IMG/VR virus record: IMGVR_UViG_3300022868_000009
Location: 1-64,000 of that record
DNA length: 64,000 nucleotides
DNA from: a virus
Strand: one strand, 5' to 3'
The notes under the pieces are model-generated. The model did not search any database. It was given only the letters and a program-made list of their open reading frames with translations, and was not told the origin of the DNA. Shown one piece after another: positions 47,939 through 56,438 of the stretch. Positions within the stretch are counted from its first letter, which is position 1. Every line of letters starts with the position of its first letter. Position numbers and translations under genes: made by a program.

Positions 47939-48565
47939 TTAATTTAATTCTTGAATATTTGTTTTTTGTTCATTGAACAATTCATCACCTTTTTTTATCT
48001 TTACATCTTTTATAAAAGAATTTTTTCTTATTTTTGCCGCATTAACTCTATAATCCATAAGTACTTTTGTTATTTTTTCATCTACTTCTTTTGATGTTTG
48101 TTTTTCAGTATTATAATTATAAACTGGCCCATCAGCCCATAATCTATAATATTTCTCTGTTTCACTTATTTCTATAATATGTCCCTTGTTAATATTAGTA
48201 ATCTCAATAAAACTAATTTTTGGATAATCTAATAATTTTTTAGAAACTAATTTAGTTTTAGTATTTTCAATAATTTCAACAATGCCATCATCAATATTTA
48301 TTGATTCATGTGACATTTCATGCCTATAAATCAAGCTATTTAATCTATCAATAGAACGTTCAGAATCCATAAATAATGACTCACCGCCTGGATACTCACA
48401 CCATTTATTAACTGTGCCATAATATTGATCTCCATTTTCTAATATTACTAAATAATAATTTTCACATTCTGTTTGTTTAATCAATTCTATTCTTGAATTA
48501 TCTGTATTCATACAACTTACAAATAGAAATAAAAGTGATGTTAAAATTAATAGTATTCTTTTCAT
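47939..48565 (-). CDS. Lipoprotein, tandem paralogue 1
   Basis: A 208-residue protein with lipobox LFLFVSC (Cys18). Its first 70 mature residues match the next two genes: YYLVILENGDQYYGT, WCEYPGGE, then LNSLIYRHEM. A longer C-terminal domain follows. These three adjacent lipoproteins look like a tandem duplication. Phage lipoproteins such as Llp and Cor block reinfection, which is one possible role. Confidence 0.75.
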   Translation of the reverse strand: MKRILLILTSLLFLFVSCMNTDNSRIELIKQTECENYYLVILENGDQYYGTVNKWCEYPGGESLFMDSERSIDRLNSLIYRHEMSHESINIDDGIVEIIENTKTKLVSKKLLDYPKISFIEITNINKGHIIEISETEKYYRLWADGPVYNYNTEKQTSKEVDEKITKVLMDYRVNAAKIRKNSFIKDVKIKKGDELFNEQKTNIQELN

Positions 48566-48570
48566 ATTTA

Positions 48571-48816
48571 TTATTTTTTTAAATTTTCTATTTCTGTATT
48601 TTTTATTAAATCGTTTAAATTATTAGTAAGACTTGGACTAACATAATCACCATCAGGATAAGTACACCAAATACATGTATCATCACTAAAATATTGATCT
48701 CCATTTTCTAGAGTAACAAAATATTTACCATCATATATTTTAATATCTGCATTATTTGTTGTTCCACAACTTATCATTAAAAACAAAAATGATAAAATTA
48801 ATAATATTCTTTTCAT
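48571..48816 (-). CDS. Lipoprotein, tandem paralogue 2
   Basis: An 81-residue protein with signal and lipobox LFLMISC (Cys17). The mature part shows KYFVTLENGDQYF, WCTYPDGDYVS, then LNDLIKNTE. It is the shortest of the three paralogues, essentially the shared domain alone. Confidence 0.75.
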   Translation of the reverse strand: MKRILLILSFLFLMISCGTTNNADIKIYDGKYFVTLENGDQYFSDDTCIWCTYPDGDYVSPSLTNNLNDLIKNTEIENLKK

Positions 48817-48820
48817 GTTT

Positions 48821-49198
48821 TTAATTTAATGGGTTGATATTACTTTTAATTTCTCTTTCTTCTAAATCCTTTTCTCTTTTATTGAGTTCCTTCTCTTTAT
48901 TTTCTAGATTTTTTAATTTTTCTAATTGAGGCTCAATTTCATTTTTCATTTCATAACCCCTAATCAAAGTATTAATCTCTCCTCTGTTTATAGAACCACA
49001 ATTACAAACAGAAACCATATCACCACTTGGGTAATAATACCAATCATCAACATTACCAGTAATTTCAATTTCTTCTGAAGGTAGTGTAATAAAATATTTA
49101 TCGTTTTCTAATTTTTGTATTTCTGCATCATCTAAATTAGATGAGCAACCGGTAAGCATTAATACTAATAGTATTAAGGGGTAAAATAATTTTTTCAT
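48821..49198 (-). CDS. Lipoprotein, tandem paralogue 3
   Basis: A 125-residue protein with lipobox VLMLTGC (Cys18). The shared domain reads KYFITLPSEEIEIT, WYYYPSGDMVS, INTLIRGYEM. A charged coiled-coil tail (EKEKELNKREKDLEEREI-type) follows. It is the first gene of the trio. Confidence 0.75.
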   Translation of the reverse strand: MKKLFYPLILLVLMLTGCSSNLDDAEIQKLENDKYFITLPSEEIEITGNVDDWYYYPSGDMVSVCNCGSINRGEINTLIRGYEMKNEIEPQLEKLKNLENKEKELNKREKDLEEREIKSNINPLN

Positions 49199-49262
49199 AC
49201 ATTTCTTTTTAAATTAATATTGTAGATAATATATGAAAATTTATTTAAATAAAAAATAATTT

Positions 49263-49475
49263 TTAGAGTTTGTTTAATCGTTCAATAACACGATTTTCAA
49301 TATCAGGTATCACCAATCTTTCTAAGGTTTTTAATATCTCTTTATCAATTTCTTCAGTAACAGATTCAGAGAATTGTGTTTCCCATTCATTAACAGCATC
49401 ACTACCATAAATTTCTGATAAATCTTGTGCGGTTTCTCTTCCCCAAATAGCTCTTGCGCCTCTCTTTTTTCTCAT
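49263..49475 (-). CDS. Small hypothetical protein
   Basis: A 70-residue protein (MRKKRGARAIWGRETAQ at the start) with a basic N-terminus and helical remainder. No family is recognised. It overlaps the Nudix gene by four bases. Confidence 0.55.
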   Translation of the reverse strand: MRKKRGARAIWGRETAQDLSEIYGSDAVNEWETQFSESVTEEIDKEILKTLERLVIPDIENRVIERLNKL

Positions 49476-50173
49476 CTTAATAAATTTGATAACATATAAA
49501 ATTGTGGTGCTAACATTTCTTCGGCTTTTTCTTTACCAACAAAACCTGCCCAATCAACTTCTTCTGCTTGTAGATTTTCTTTTGGTATAGTCAAAACACT
49601 AAAATAATTCTTAAATTCTTGTGAATCTAAATATATAACAGTATAATAATAAGTTTTAAATTTACTATTTTTAAATACACCACAAGTTTTAAATTCTTTT
49701 TCTTTTACTTTTTCTAGTGGATAACCAACACCTATTTCTTCTGCAACTTCTCGAATTGCAGCTTGTGGTTTTGTTTCACCTTCTTCTAAATGACCTTTTG
49801 GATAAGAACATGTTTTTTCCCAATTCAAATTAACATCATGTACTAATAACATTTTATTATTATAAATAAACACAATTCCTGCTGAAAATGATTCATTTAA
49901 TTTCTTAAATTGATATTGAAATTCACTTTTAGTAATCTTAAATAAACCATCTGTTTCATCAAAACCACCAAACTCATCCATTTTCTGGACCATCATGTTA
50001 TCAACACCAGGTATCATAGGATCCGTATTCATCATTTCACGAACCTTAAAATTACCTAATTCTTTACCATCTCTCCAAATTCTGATATAATTATCAACAT
50101 TAAGTTGTTCAAATGATATAAATTCATTAATTTCTTCAACATTTTCTTTTAAAAATTTATAGTAATTTTTCAT
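49472..50173 (-). CDS. Nudix hydrolase with CTS-like N-terminus
   Basis: A 233-residue protein. The start (MKNYYKFLKENVEE) resembles a capsid-targeting peptide ending in L-K-E. Residues about 98-200 hold a Nudix domain with the box GHLEEGETKPQAAIREVAEE then IG, matching GX5EX7REUXEEXGU. Nudix enzymes hydrolyse nucleoside diphosphate derivatives, such as ADP-ribose, NADH, CoA or RNA caps. The substrate is open. If packaged it would act early in infection, which is inference. Confidence 0.82.
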   Translation of the reverse strand: MKNYYKFLKENVEEINEFISFEQLNVDNYIRIWRDGKELGNFKVREMMNTDPMIPGVDNMMVQKMDEFGGFDETDGLFKITKSEFQYQFKKLNESFSAGIVFIYNNKMLLVHDVNLNWEKTCSYPKGHLEEGETKPQAAIREVAEEIGVGYPLEKVKEKEFKTCGVFKNSKFKTYYYTVIYLDSQEFKNYFSVLTIPKENLQAEEVDWAGFVGKEKAEEMLAPQFYMLSNLLR

Positions 50174-50520
50174 ATTCCTAAATCAATATCGTGTTTTTCT
50201 GGGTTATATGGTTCTACATAATAGTCAAGCCAATTTTCCATTTCTTCATACCTTATTTCTTCAGCTTCTCCTGCGTCTACTTCATCTTCCTCCATTATAT
50301 TATCCACATCTCTCAATCCATACATACCTTCATAATTTTCATATTCTTCTATTGCTAATTGATATGATAATTTTTCAGCATCATCTTTACTTATATCTTT
50401 TTCTAATCTTAATGGTATAGCACCACCAAAACCGCCACTTAAACCAGCAAAAAGTACCCAATCACCATTTCCTGACAAATGAATATTATTTCCTTCAAAC
50501 ATTTTAAATTTTGTTTTCAT
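50170..50520 (-). CDS. Hypothetical acidic protein
   Basis: A 116-residue protein starting MKTKFKMFEGNN, a possible weak targeting peptide. The middle is Gly-rich (GNGDWVLFAGLSGGFGG) and the end highly acidic. No family is recognised. It overlaps the Nudix gene by four bases. Confidence 0.6.
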   Translation of the reverse strand: MKTKFKMFEGNNIHLSGNGDWVLFAGLSGGFGGAIPLRLEKDISKDDAEKLSYQLAIEEYENYEGMYGLRDVDNIMEEDEVDAGEAEEIRYEEMENWLDYYVEPYNPEKHDIDLGI

Positions 50521-51086
50521 TTTTTTACAACTGCTATTTTTAGTATTTTTTCATTTCTCACATATTCATAATGATCAAAATGACCATCTTCATAAATATC
50601 TACTGGTGCTGCTTTATTCCAATCACTAAATAAACCTAAAAAATAATTATAAATAAATGCTACCCATTCACCACAGATAAATTTCTTACCTGATTTACTT
50701 TTACTTCTACCAATCCATATTTCTTTACCAAATAATTTTTTCCAAATATATCTTACTGGTTGATAAAATAATAAATTAATAAATTCGTAAGGCGTGTGGC
50801 CTGTATATTCTAAAACAAAATTAATGATATCACTTTTCATTTTATCATCAATATTTTTCTTAGGTTTCAAAATCATTAACCCTTTATCTGATTCTATATA
50901 ATCTTCAAATTTTGTTAATGCTATTCCATGTTTATCTGCTTCAATGACATATAATATACCATTTAACCATAAAAAAAATGCTGAATGGTTAAATTCACAA
51001 TCTTCGAACCATTGTATCGCCTCTGGTAAAATACCTTTAGAACTAACTAATAAATTATCACCTGTTTCAATTTGAATATTTCCCAT
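50517..51086 (-). CDS. YiiX/NlpC-like papain-fold protein
   Basis: A 189-residue protein with a permuted papain-like pattern. ETGDNLLVSSKG opens the sequence, with FNHSAFFLW (catalytic His), YVIEADKHG and a late FICGEWVAFIYN (catalytic Cys). This matches YiiX/YebB-type amidases or peptidases. The natural substrate is unknown: peptidoglycan, lipid or a protein amide. No signal peptide is seen. It precedes an acidic hypothetical gene by overlap. Confidence 0.72.
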   Translation of the reverse strand: MGNIQIETGDNLLVSSKGILPEAIQWFEDCEFNHSAFFLWLNGILYVIEADKHGIALTKFEDYIESDKGLMILKPKKNIDDKMKSDIINFVLEYTGHTPYEFINLLFYQPVRYIWKKLFGKEIWIGRSKSKSGKKFICGEWVAFIYNYFLGLFSDWNKAAPVDIYEDGHFDHYEYVRNEKILKIAVVKK

Positions 51087-51100
51087 ATTTAATTTTTTAT

Positions 51101-51116
51101 TTTATATATTAATTTT
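51101..51116 (-). promoter_or_regulatory. Putative late promoter
   Basis: Reverse-strand reading AAAATTAATATATAAA lies 15-30 bases upstream of the ATG at 51086. Confidence 0.4.
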
Positions 51117-52291
51117 CAATTTTGACTTTGAAATCCAATTCTTTTCTTTTCTTGTATACTAATAATCTGATTATGACCTTCATAAATCTCTGATAAAGTT
51201 GTTGGATTATCAAAAGTTTTTCCATTATCTAAATGTTTACATAACTTATTAGCTTGTTTAGGTTTCAAAGCTTTAAATTCATAATTAACTTTTAATCTAC
51301 CAGCTCTTAATAAAGCAGGATCTATCTCTTTATTAGATGTATTAAATGTTGAAATTATTTGAACCTCCAAATGATCATTTAATAAACCATCTGTCATATT
51401 TAATATATTTGCAATAGCTTGTGTTCTTTGCATAAATGTATTAGATATAATATTCTCCGAATCTTCTAATATTAAAATAGATTTCTTAAATTTAGAAATA
51501 AAAGACATGAAACCTGGTTCTGCTATACTTTCCATCATATAAGGTGGAACATAAATTACAGTTTTTTCTTCTGAAAGGTCTGCAATTAGTTTACGAACAT
51601 ATGAAGTTTTACCAACCCCAGGCTGGCCGTGTAATAAAAACAATCCAAATTTATCATTTTTTAATGAATCAACAATTTTCTTATCTATTTCGATGAAATC
51701 CTTACCATAATTTAATTCAAGATTAAAATCCATTTCTTTGATATATGAACCTAGTAATTGATACCCATTATCACCAACTCCAATCGTAAAAAATTGATTC
51801 TTTTTACGTGGAATATACATACATTTTTCAATATCTTTCAACATTTCATCTTCAATCCATTTTGAAGTTATAATATCTGGATCATAATATATCATTAAAT
51901 GTTGAACTTTATCAGTTTTATCTTCACTGGTTGCAAAATCATGATAATCATCATCATCTAAATTCCTAAACTCATCAAAAAATGTAAAGTAAAACATCAA
52001 ATCACCTCTATTATTTAAAATTTTAACATAATACTTATAATCTTTAAAAGATCTATTCTTTTCATCAATAGATACTTCTGTGTTTCTCATAATAACATCA
52101 CCTTCCATGTTTTTAGTAATTTGCCATTTTTCTTCAAGATATTGCCACCAAAGATCAGAATGTATTTCTTGATTAACATAATATTTACCGACATATTTGT
52201 TAAATTGTAGACACATAAGATTAAAGTCAACTTCAATTTGTGCCATTGAGTATAAGGTATTTTCACCAAATTTAATGTCAAATGTATTCAT
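51116..52291 (-). CDS. AAA+ ATPase
   Basis: A 391-residue protein. The N-terminal 200 residues are unique. The AAA+ core has Walker A (GQPGVGKTSYV), Walker B (SILILEDSE), sensor 1 (ISTFNTSNK) and the second-region-of-homology segment LLRAGRLKVNYEF. The BCS1/FtsH-like core suggests remodelling or unfolding of protein substrates. Its partners are unknown. Confidence 0.85.
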   Translation of the reverse strand: MNTFDIKFGENTLYSMAQIEVDFNLMCLQFNKYVGKYYVNQEIHSDLWWQYLEEKWQITKNMEGDVIMRNTEVSIDEKNRSFKDYKYYVKILNNRGDLMFYFTFFDEFRNLDDDDYHDFATSEDKTDKVQHLMIYYDPDIITSKWIEDEMLKDIEKCMYIPRKKNQFFTIGVGDNGYQLLGSYIKEMDFNLELNYGKDFIEIDKKIVDSLKNDKFGLFLLHGQPGVGKTSYVRKLIADLSEEKTVIYVPPYMMESIAEPGFMSFISKFKKSILILEDSENIISNTFMQRTQAIANILNMTDGLLNDHLEVQIISTFNTSNKEIDPALLRAGRLKVNYEFKALKPKQANKLCKHLDNGKTFDNPTTLSEIYEGHNQIISIQEKKRIGFQSQN

Positions 52292-52376
52292 TTCTTAATA
52301 TTTAATTTTGTAATTTGATTTTAAATTATACATTATTTTAATGGAAAAGTTATATTTTTATTTAAGGTTGGGAAGA

Positions 52377-53423
52377 TTACATTATTCCTAATTTCTGTGC
52401 GTTATATATTGATTGTATATTATTAATTATGTTGTTTAATTCTTTATCATCTAAATTTTTAATTTTATTAGAAAAATCTCTAGAAGCAAACCATTTATAA
52501 CATTTGCTTTTTGGTTTTGCAAATTCCACTAAATATTTAAGTCTAGAATAACTTTTCATTTTATATTGCCATAAAATATCATCAAAATGTTCTTTTAGTA
52601 TATCAACATTATCTTTATAAACAACATTAACCCAAAAGAAATCTTCTGGTAATTTAGATTCATTATCCCAATATCTATCAATTTCAAATTCTAAATCATT
52701 CTGGAGTTGTTGGTAATCTTTTTTAGATTCATATTCTTGCGATTGATATTCAATATCATATGTATAAGGTAAATTATTACCAACTAATCTAAAAAAATCA
52801 CCTATACTATTAATATCTTTATCTTTTATATATTTTAAAAGTGCATCATATTCTACTGTGACACTTACACCATTTTGATATTTACCTGTATAAATAAAAT
52901 CATAATAAAATGGTTGTTCATTTGAGATTTCTTTCTCAATTAATATGGATAATGCTTTTTCTTTCACAATAGATAGTGAATATTTAAACGAATCTTTAAT
53001 TTCTTCAAGGTCAAAATTTTCAAAGAAAACTGCAAATTCTCCCTCATCAACATTATTATTTACATAATCAATCTTATTATCAAGATATTTTGCGAAATTT
53101 AAAACTTTTTGTATTTGTTGTGTAGTCATATAATGATGAATATAATTTACCTCATCATCATCAATATAAAATTCATAACCATATGAATTTGCAAATCTTA
53201 ACCATTCAATAACACCTCTTTCAATTTCCAATAAATCTTCAAAATCATCTATTTTAATATCAAATGATAATTCATCTTTTTCAACTTCTAAATAACCGTG
53301 ATTTTCTTGAATATCTAAATAATTTGAGATTTCTTCTGGTTTCTCTTCACCAGACATAATTTTCTCAACTACTTCTTTTAGGATAGAATTTTTAATATCT
53401 TCAAAATATTTAATATATTTCAT
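52377..53423 (-). CDS. Large tagged protein (KYFE head, KLGIM tail)
   Basis: A 348-residue protein beginning MKYIKYFEDIKNS and ending IYNAQKLGIM, so both terminal peptides are present. The acidic body has a central segment EFAVFFENFDLEEIKD and a C-terminal FKYSLS-like region, with no known motif. It is the largest protein carrying both tags, and lies far from the other tagged cassettes. Confidence 0.75.
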   Translation of the reverse strand: MKYIKYFEDIKNSILKEVVEKIMSGEEKPEEISNYLDIQENHGYLEVEKDELSFDIKIDDFEDLLEIERGVIEWLRFANSYGYEFYIDDDEVNYIHHYMTTQQIQKVLNFAKYLDNKIDYVNNNVDEGEFAVFFENFDLEEIKDSFKYSLSIVKEKALSILIEKEISNEQPFYYDFIYTGKYQNGVSVTVEYDALLKYIKDKDINSIGDFFRLVGNNLPYTYDIEYQSQEYESKKDYQQLQNDLEFEIDRYWDNESKLPEDFFWVNVVYKDNVDILKEHFDDILWQYKMKSYSRLKYLVEFAKPKSKCYKWFASRDFSNKIKNLDDKELNNIINNIQSIYNAQKLGIM

Positions 53424-53426
53424 CTA

Positions 53427-53441
53427 ATTATATATTAATAT
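53427..53441 (-). promoter_or_regulatory. Putative late promoter of tagged gene
   Basis: Reverse-strand reading TATTAATATATAATT lies immediately upstream (4-18 bases) of the ATG at 53423, inside the 3' end of the SemiSWEET gene. Spacing is short, so the assignment is weak. Confidence 0.3.
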
Positions 53442-53680
53442 TTAATTTTAAAATATAAAATTGTAGATTGTATTAAGATTGCAAATGAATTTGCTATTAT
53501 AAGTGGTAAATCTACGATACATATACCATAAATCAACCATAATAAAATACCAATAACAAACATCAAAACCATTGTTAATGATAAATCATCACTCTTTTTT
53601 GTTTTTATAAGTTTAATTAATTGAGGCAACCCTGCTAAGGTTGTTAAAATTGCTGCTAAAATACCAATTATCATAACCAT
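53435..53680 (-). CDS. SemiSWEET-type sugar transporter
   Basis: An 81-residue protein with three transmembrane helices and the PQ-loop motif AGLPQLIKLIKTKKSDDLSL between helices 1 and 2. Its size and topology match bacterial SemiSWEETs (about 85-95 residues), which dimerise to move sugars across the inner membrane. It lies next to nucleotide-sugar genes. A phage copy is unusual. Confidence 0.85.
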   Translation of the reverse strand: MVMIIGILAAILTTLAGLPQLIKLIKTKKSDDLSLTMVLMFVIGILLWLIYGICIVDLPLIIANSFAILIQSTILYFKIKY

Positions 53681-53681
53681 A

Positions 53682-54611
53682 TTAAATACCTAGATTTTTA
53701 TATATCTCATATGTTGTTTTAATTCCTTCGTCTAATTCTATTTTATATTTCCAACCAATTTCATTTATTTTAGAAACATCTAATATTTTTCTCATTGTTC
53801 CGTTTGGTTTTGTAATATCCCATGTTATATTACCTTTGAATCCAATAACTTTTGATATTTTCTCAGCTAGTTCTTTAATTGTAATATCAGAGCCTGTGCC
53901 AATATTAAGTATTTCATTTTTTTCATAATTATTCATTAAAAATACTAATGATTCTGCTAAGTCTTGTACATGTAAAAATTCTCTTTTAGGTGTTCCATCA
54001 CCCCACAAATTAACATCAGTATTATTTACCTTAGCTTCATGTATTTTTCTTATCATAGCTGCAAAAACATGACTCTTTTCTAAATCATAATTATCAGCAT
54101 CACTACCATATAAATTTGTTGGCATCACTGCAATATATTTTGTTCCATATTGATTATTATAATTCTCTATCATTTTCAGACCGGAAATCTTTGCAACTGC
54201 ATATGGCTCATTTGTTTGTTCTAATTTAGATGTCAATAAATATTCTTCTTTAATAGGTTGTGGACAATTCTTAGGGTATACGCAACTTGAAGCTAAAAAC
54301 AACACCTTTTTAACATCATTTAAATATGAATTATGTATGATATTATTTTGAATCATCATATTTTCATATAAAAATTCTGCTCTTCTTACATTATTATCAT
54401 ATATACCTCCTACTTTTGCAGCACACATAAATACATATTCTGGTTTTTGTTCTTCAAAAAAGATTTTAGTATCATTTTGATTAATTAAATTTAACTCTTT
54501 ACTTGTTCTAGTTATTAAATTAGTATAACCTTGATCTTGTAATGTTTTTAAAACTGAAGAGCCAACTAATCCTGTGTGACCAGCTACATATATTTTATCA
54601 TTTTTATTCAT
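53682..54611 (-). CDS. fcl: GDP-L-fucose synthase
   Basis: A 309-residue short-chain dehydrogenase: Rossmann motif GHTGLVGSS, MCAAKVGGIYDNN, SSCVYPKNCPQPIKE, the catalytic pair YAVAKISG (Tyr, Lys) and LWGDGTPKREFLHVQDLA. It converts GDP-4-keto-6-deoxymannose to GDP-L-fucose. With the Gmd gene at 55397-56419 it completes the GDP-fucose branch. It overlaps the ADP-ribosyltransferase-like gene by four bases. Confidence 0.93.
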   Translation of the reverse strand: MNKNDKIYVAGHTGLVGSSVLKTLQDQGYTNLITRTSKELNLINQNDTKIFFEEQKPEYVFMCAAKVGGIYDNNVRRAEFLYENMMIQNNIIHNSYLNDVKKVLFLASSCVYPKNCPQPIKEEYLLTSKLEQTNEPYAVAKISGLKMIENYNNQYGTKYIAVMPTNLYGSDADNYDLEKSHVFAAMIRKIHEAKVNNTDVNLWGDGTPKREFLHVQDLAESLVFLMNNYEKNEILNIGTGSDITIKELAEKISKVIGFKGNITWDITKPNGTMRKILDVSKINEIGWKYKIELDEGIKTTYEIYKNLGI

Positions 54612-55393
54612 AAATCTTCTTTTACAATTTTTATCTTTTTAGGTGATAGAGAATCATATGTAAAAAAACCAGATAATTCCATTGAATCTACATCAGTGTG
54701 TAATATATTTTTGTTTTTATCTAATTCTATCTCATATAAATCATATTTAAGTTCAATATTTTTATCTAAAAGATCATTTAATTTTAATGATTTTAAAATA
54801 TTTACATAATTGTCTATTTCTGTAAAAACATATATTCTTTCTCGATGATTTATTTTTCTTGAAAATGATTTAGGATATAAACCATTTCTTTTTATTGAGT
54901 TTCTATTTTTTACTGGTGATAAATGATAAACAATATCTGGAATATCAACATCATTTTTATATAAAGAATCATCATATTTAGCATCAAACAAAATAACAAT
55001 TTCTTTATTATTTTTCTTTATTTCAACATCAAAATTATTTATTATTACTTGTTTAACTTTTTGTTTCTTTTTATTGTCGGTTTCTTCTACTAACTTTGTA
55101 GTGAAAAAATTCAACGTATTTTGTTTATTATTTTCTCTTAATATTTTAAAATTAATTGGATAATAACCTAGATTTTCATTATATTTAAAAAACAACTCAT
55201 ACATATCTTCATCCAAAAATGATAAAGGATTATTAATAGTAATCTCATATCTAAATTTATCAAGTATATTTAATTCAATATCAAAACCAATTCCTCTTAA
55301 ATTGATTTCTAGTGATGAATATATATTGTATATGTTATGTGTCGTTATTAAACCTTCTTTTATCAAAGATAAAAATTGTTCATATGTTTTCAT
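54608..55393 (-). CDS. Putative ADP-ribosyltransferase-fold protein with CTS-like N-terminus
   Basis: A 261-residue protein beginning MKTYEQFLSLIKEG, very close to the T4 capsid-targeting sequence MKTYQEFIAE and ending in I-K-E. The C-terminal half reads YHLSPVKNRNSIKRNGLYPK, ERIYVF, then SGFFTYDSLSPKKI, as in 37933-38646. This is a DarT/KptA-like ADP-ribosyltransferase pattern. T4 Alt is a packaged, injected ADP-ribosyltransferase, which makes this the best candidate for an analogue here. It sits between fcl and gmd by overlap, which looks like insertion into that pathway operon. Confidence 0.65.
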   Translation of the reverse strand: MKTYEQFLSLIKEGLITTHNIYNIYSSLEINLRGIGFDIELNILDKFRYEITINNPLSFLDEDMYELFFKYNENLGYYPINFKILRENNKQNTLNFFTTKLVEETDNKKKQKVKQVIINNFDVEIKKNNKEIVILFDAKYDDSLYKNDVDIPDIVYHLSPVKNRNSIKRNGLYPKSFSRKINHRERIYVFTEIDNYVNILKSLKLNDLLDKNIELKYDLYEIELDKNKNILHTDVDSMELSGFFTYDSLSPKKIKIVKEDL

Positions 55394-55396
55394 CTA

Positions 55397-56419
55397 TTAA
55401 TATTTTTTTAAATCATGTTCCATCATTATTTTAACCAATTCTTTAAATTTAACGGTTGGTTCCCAATCTAATTCTTCTATAGCTTTTGAATAATCACCTC
55501 TTAACAATTCTACTTCAGCAGGTCTGTAATATTTTGGATCTATACCAATTACTTTTCTATTTGTGTTTTTATCAATAGCATATTCATTTTCATTTTCTCC
55601 AAACCATTCTAATTCAATATCTGTATATTTTATTGATTCATCTATAAATTCTCTAATAGAATGTGTTTCATTGGTTGCTAAAACAAAATCGTCTGCTTTA
55701 GTATGTTCAAACATTTTTATTATTCCATCTGCGTAATCTGGACAATATCCCCAATCTCTTTTAGCATTAAGATTTCCTAATGTTAATACTTCAAATTCCT
55801 CGCCATTTTTTAGCGCACTATCAATTTTAGATAAAGCTATTGTTATTTTTTTTGTAACAAATGTTTCACCCCTTCTTGGTGATTCCATATTAAAACATAT
55901 CACATTACAAGCAAACATGTCATATGCATTTCTATATAATTTAGTCATATGATATCCATATAATTTAGCAACTGAATATGGTGACTGGCAATTCATAGGT
56001 GTTTCTTCATTTTGGGGTTGTTCTACAACTTTTCCAAATAATTCAGATGTTGACATTTGTATTATTTTACAATTTGGTACATGTTTTCTAGCTGCTTCTA
56101 AAACAGATAAAGTTCCAAGTGCATCAACTTGACTTGTATACATTGGTATCTCAAATGATACATGAACATGTGATTGCGCCGCCGCATTTAAAATATAATC
56201 TGGTTTGACTTTATGAACTATACTATCTATTGAAAGATGATCAGTTAAATCTCCATAATAGAGATTTAATTCATTAAAAATATGATCTATTCTTTTGGTA
56301 TTAAAACTTGAACTTTTTCTTATTATACCATGAACTTCATAGTCTAATTTTAGAAATTTTTCTGCTAAGTATGAACCCAATTGACCAGTCACACCGGTTA
56401 AGAGTATTTTCTTTTTCAT
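55397..56419 (-). CDS. gmd: GDP-mannose 4,6-dehydratase
   Basis: A 340-residue protein read from ATG 56419 (MKKKILLTGVTGQLGSYLAE), which has the usual A-rich leader. An upstream ATG at 56449 would overlap the previous gene. Features: Rossmann GVTGQLGS, TSTSELFG-like MSTSELFGK, the catalytic pair YSVAKLYGYH, and FNMESPRRGETFVTKKI. It dehydrates GDP-mannose to GDP-4-keto-6-deoxymannose, the substrate of Fcl. Confidence 0.93.
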   Translation of the reverse strand: MKKKILLTGVTGQLGSYLAEKFLKLDYEVHGIIRKSSSFNTKRIDHIFNELNLYYGDLTDHLSIDSIVHKVKPDYILNAAAQSHVHVSFEIPMYTSQVDALGTLSVLEAARKHVPNCKIIQMSTSELFGKVVEQPQNEETPMNCQSPYSVAKLYGYHMTKLYRNAYDMFACNVICFNMESPRRGETFVTKKITIALSKIDSALKNGEEFEVLTLGNLNAKRDWGYCPDYADGIIKMFEHTKADDFVLATNETHSIREFIDESIKYTDIELEWFGENENEYAIDKNTNRKVIGIDPKYYRPAEVELLRGDYSKAIEELDWEPTVKFKELVKIMMEHDLKKY

Positions 56420-56438
56420 TTTTTCTTTTCTTTTCTTT

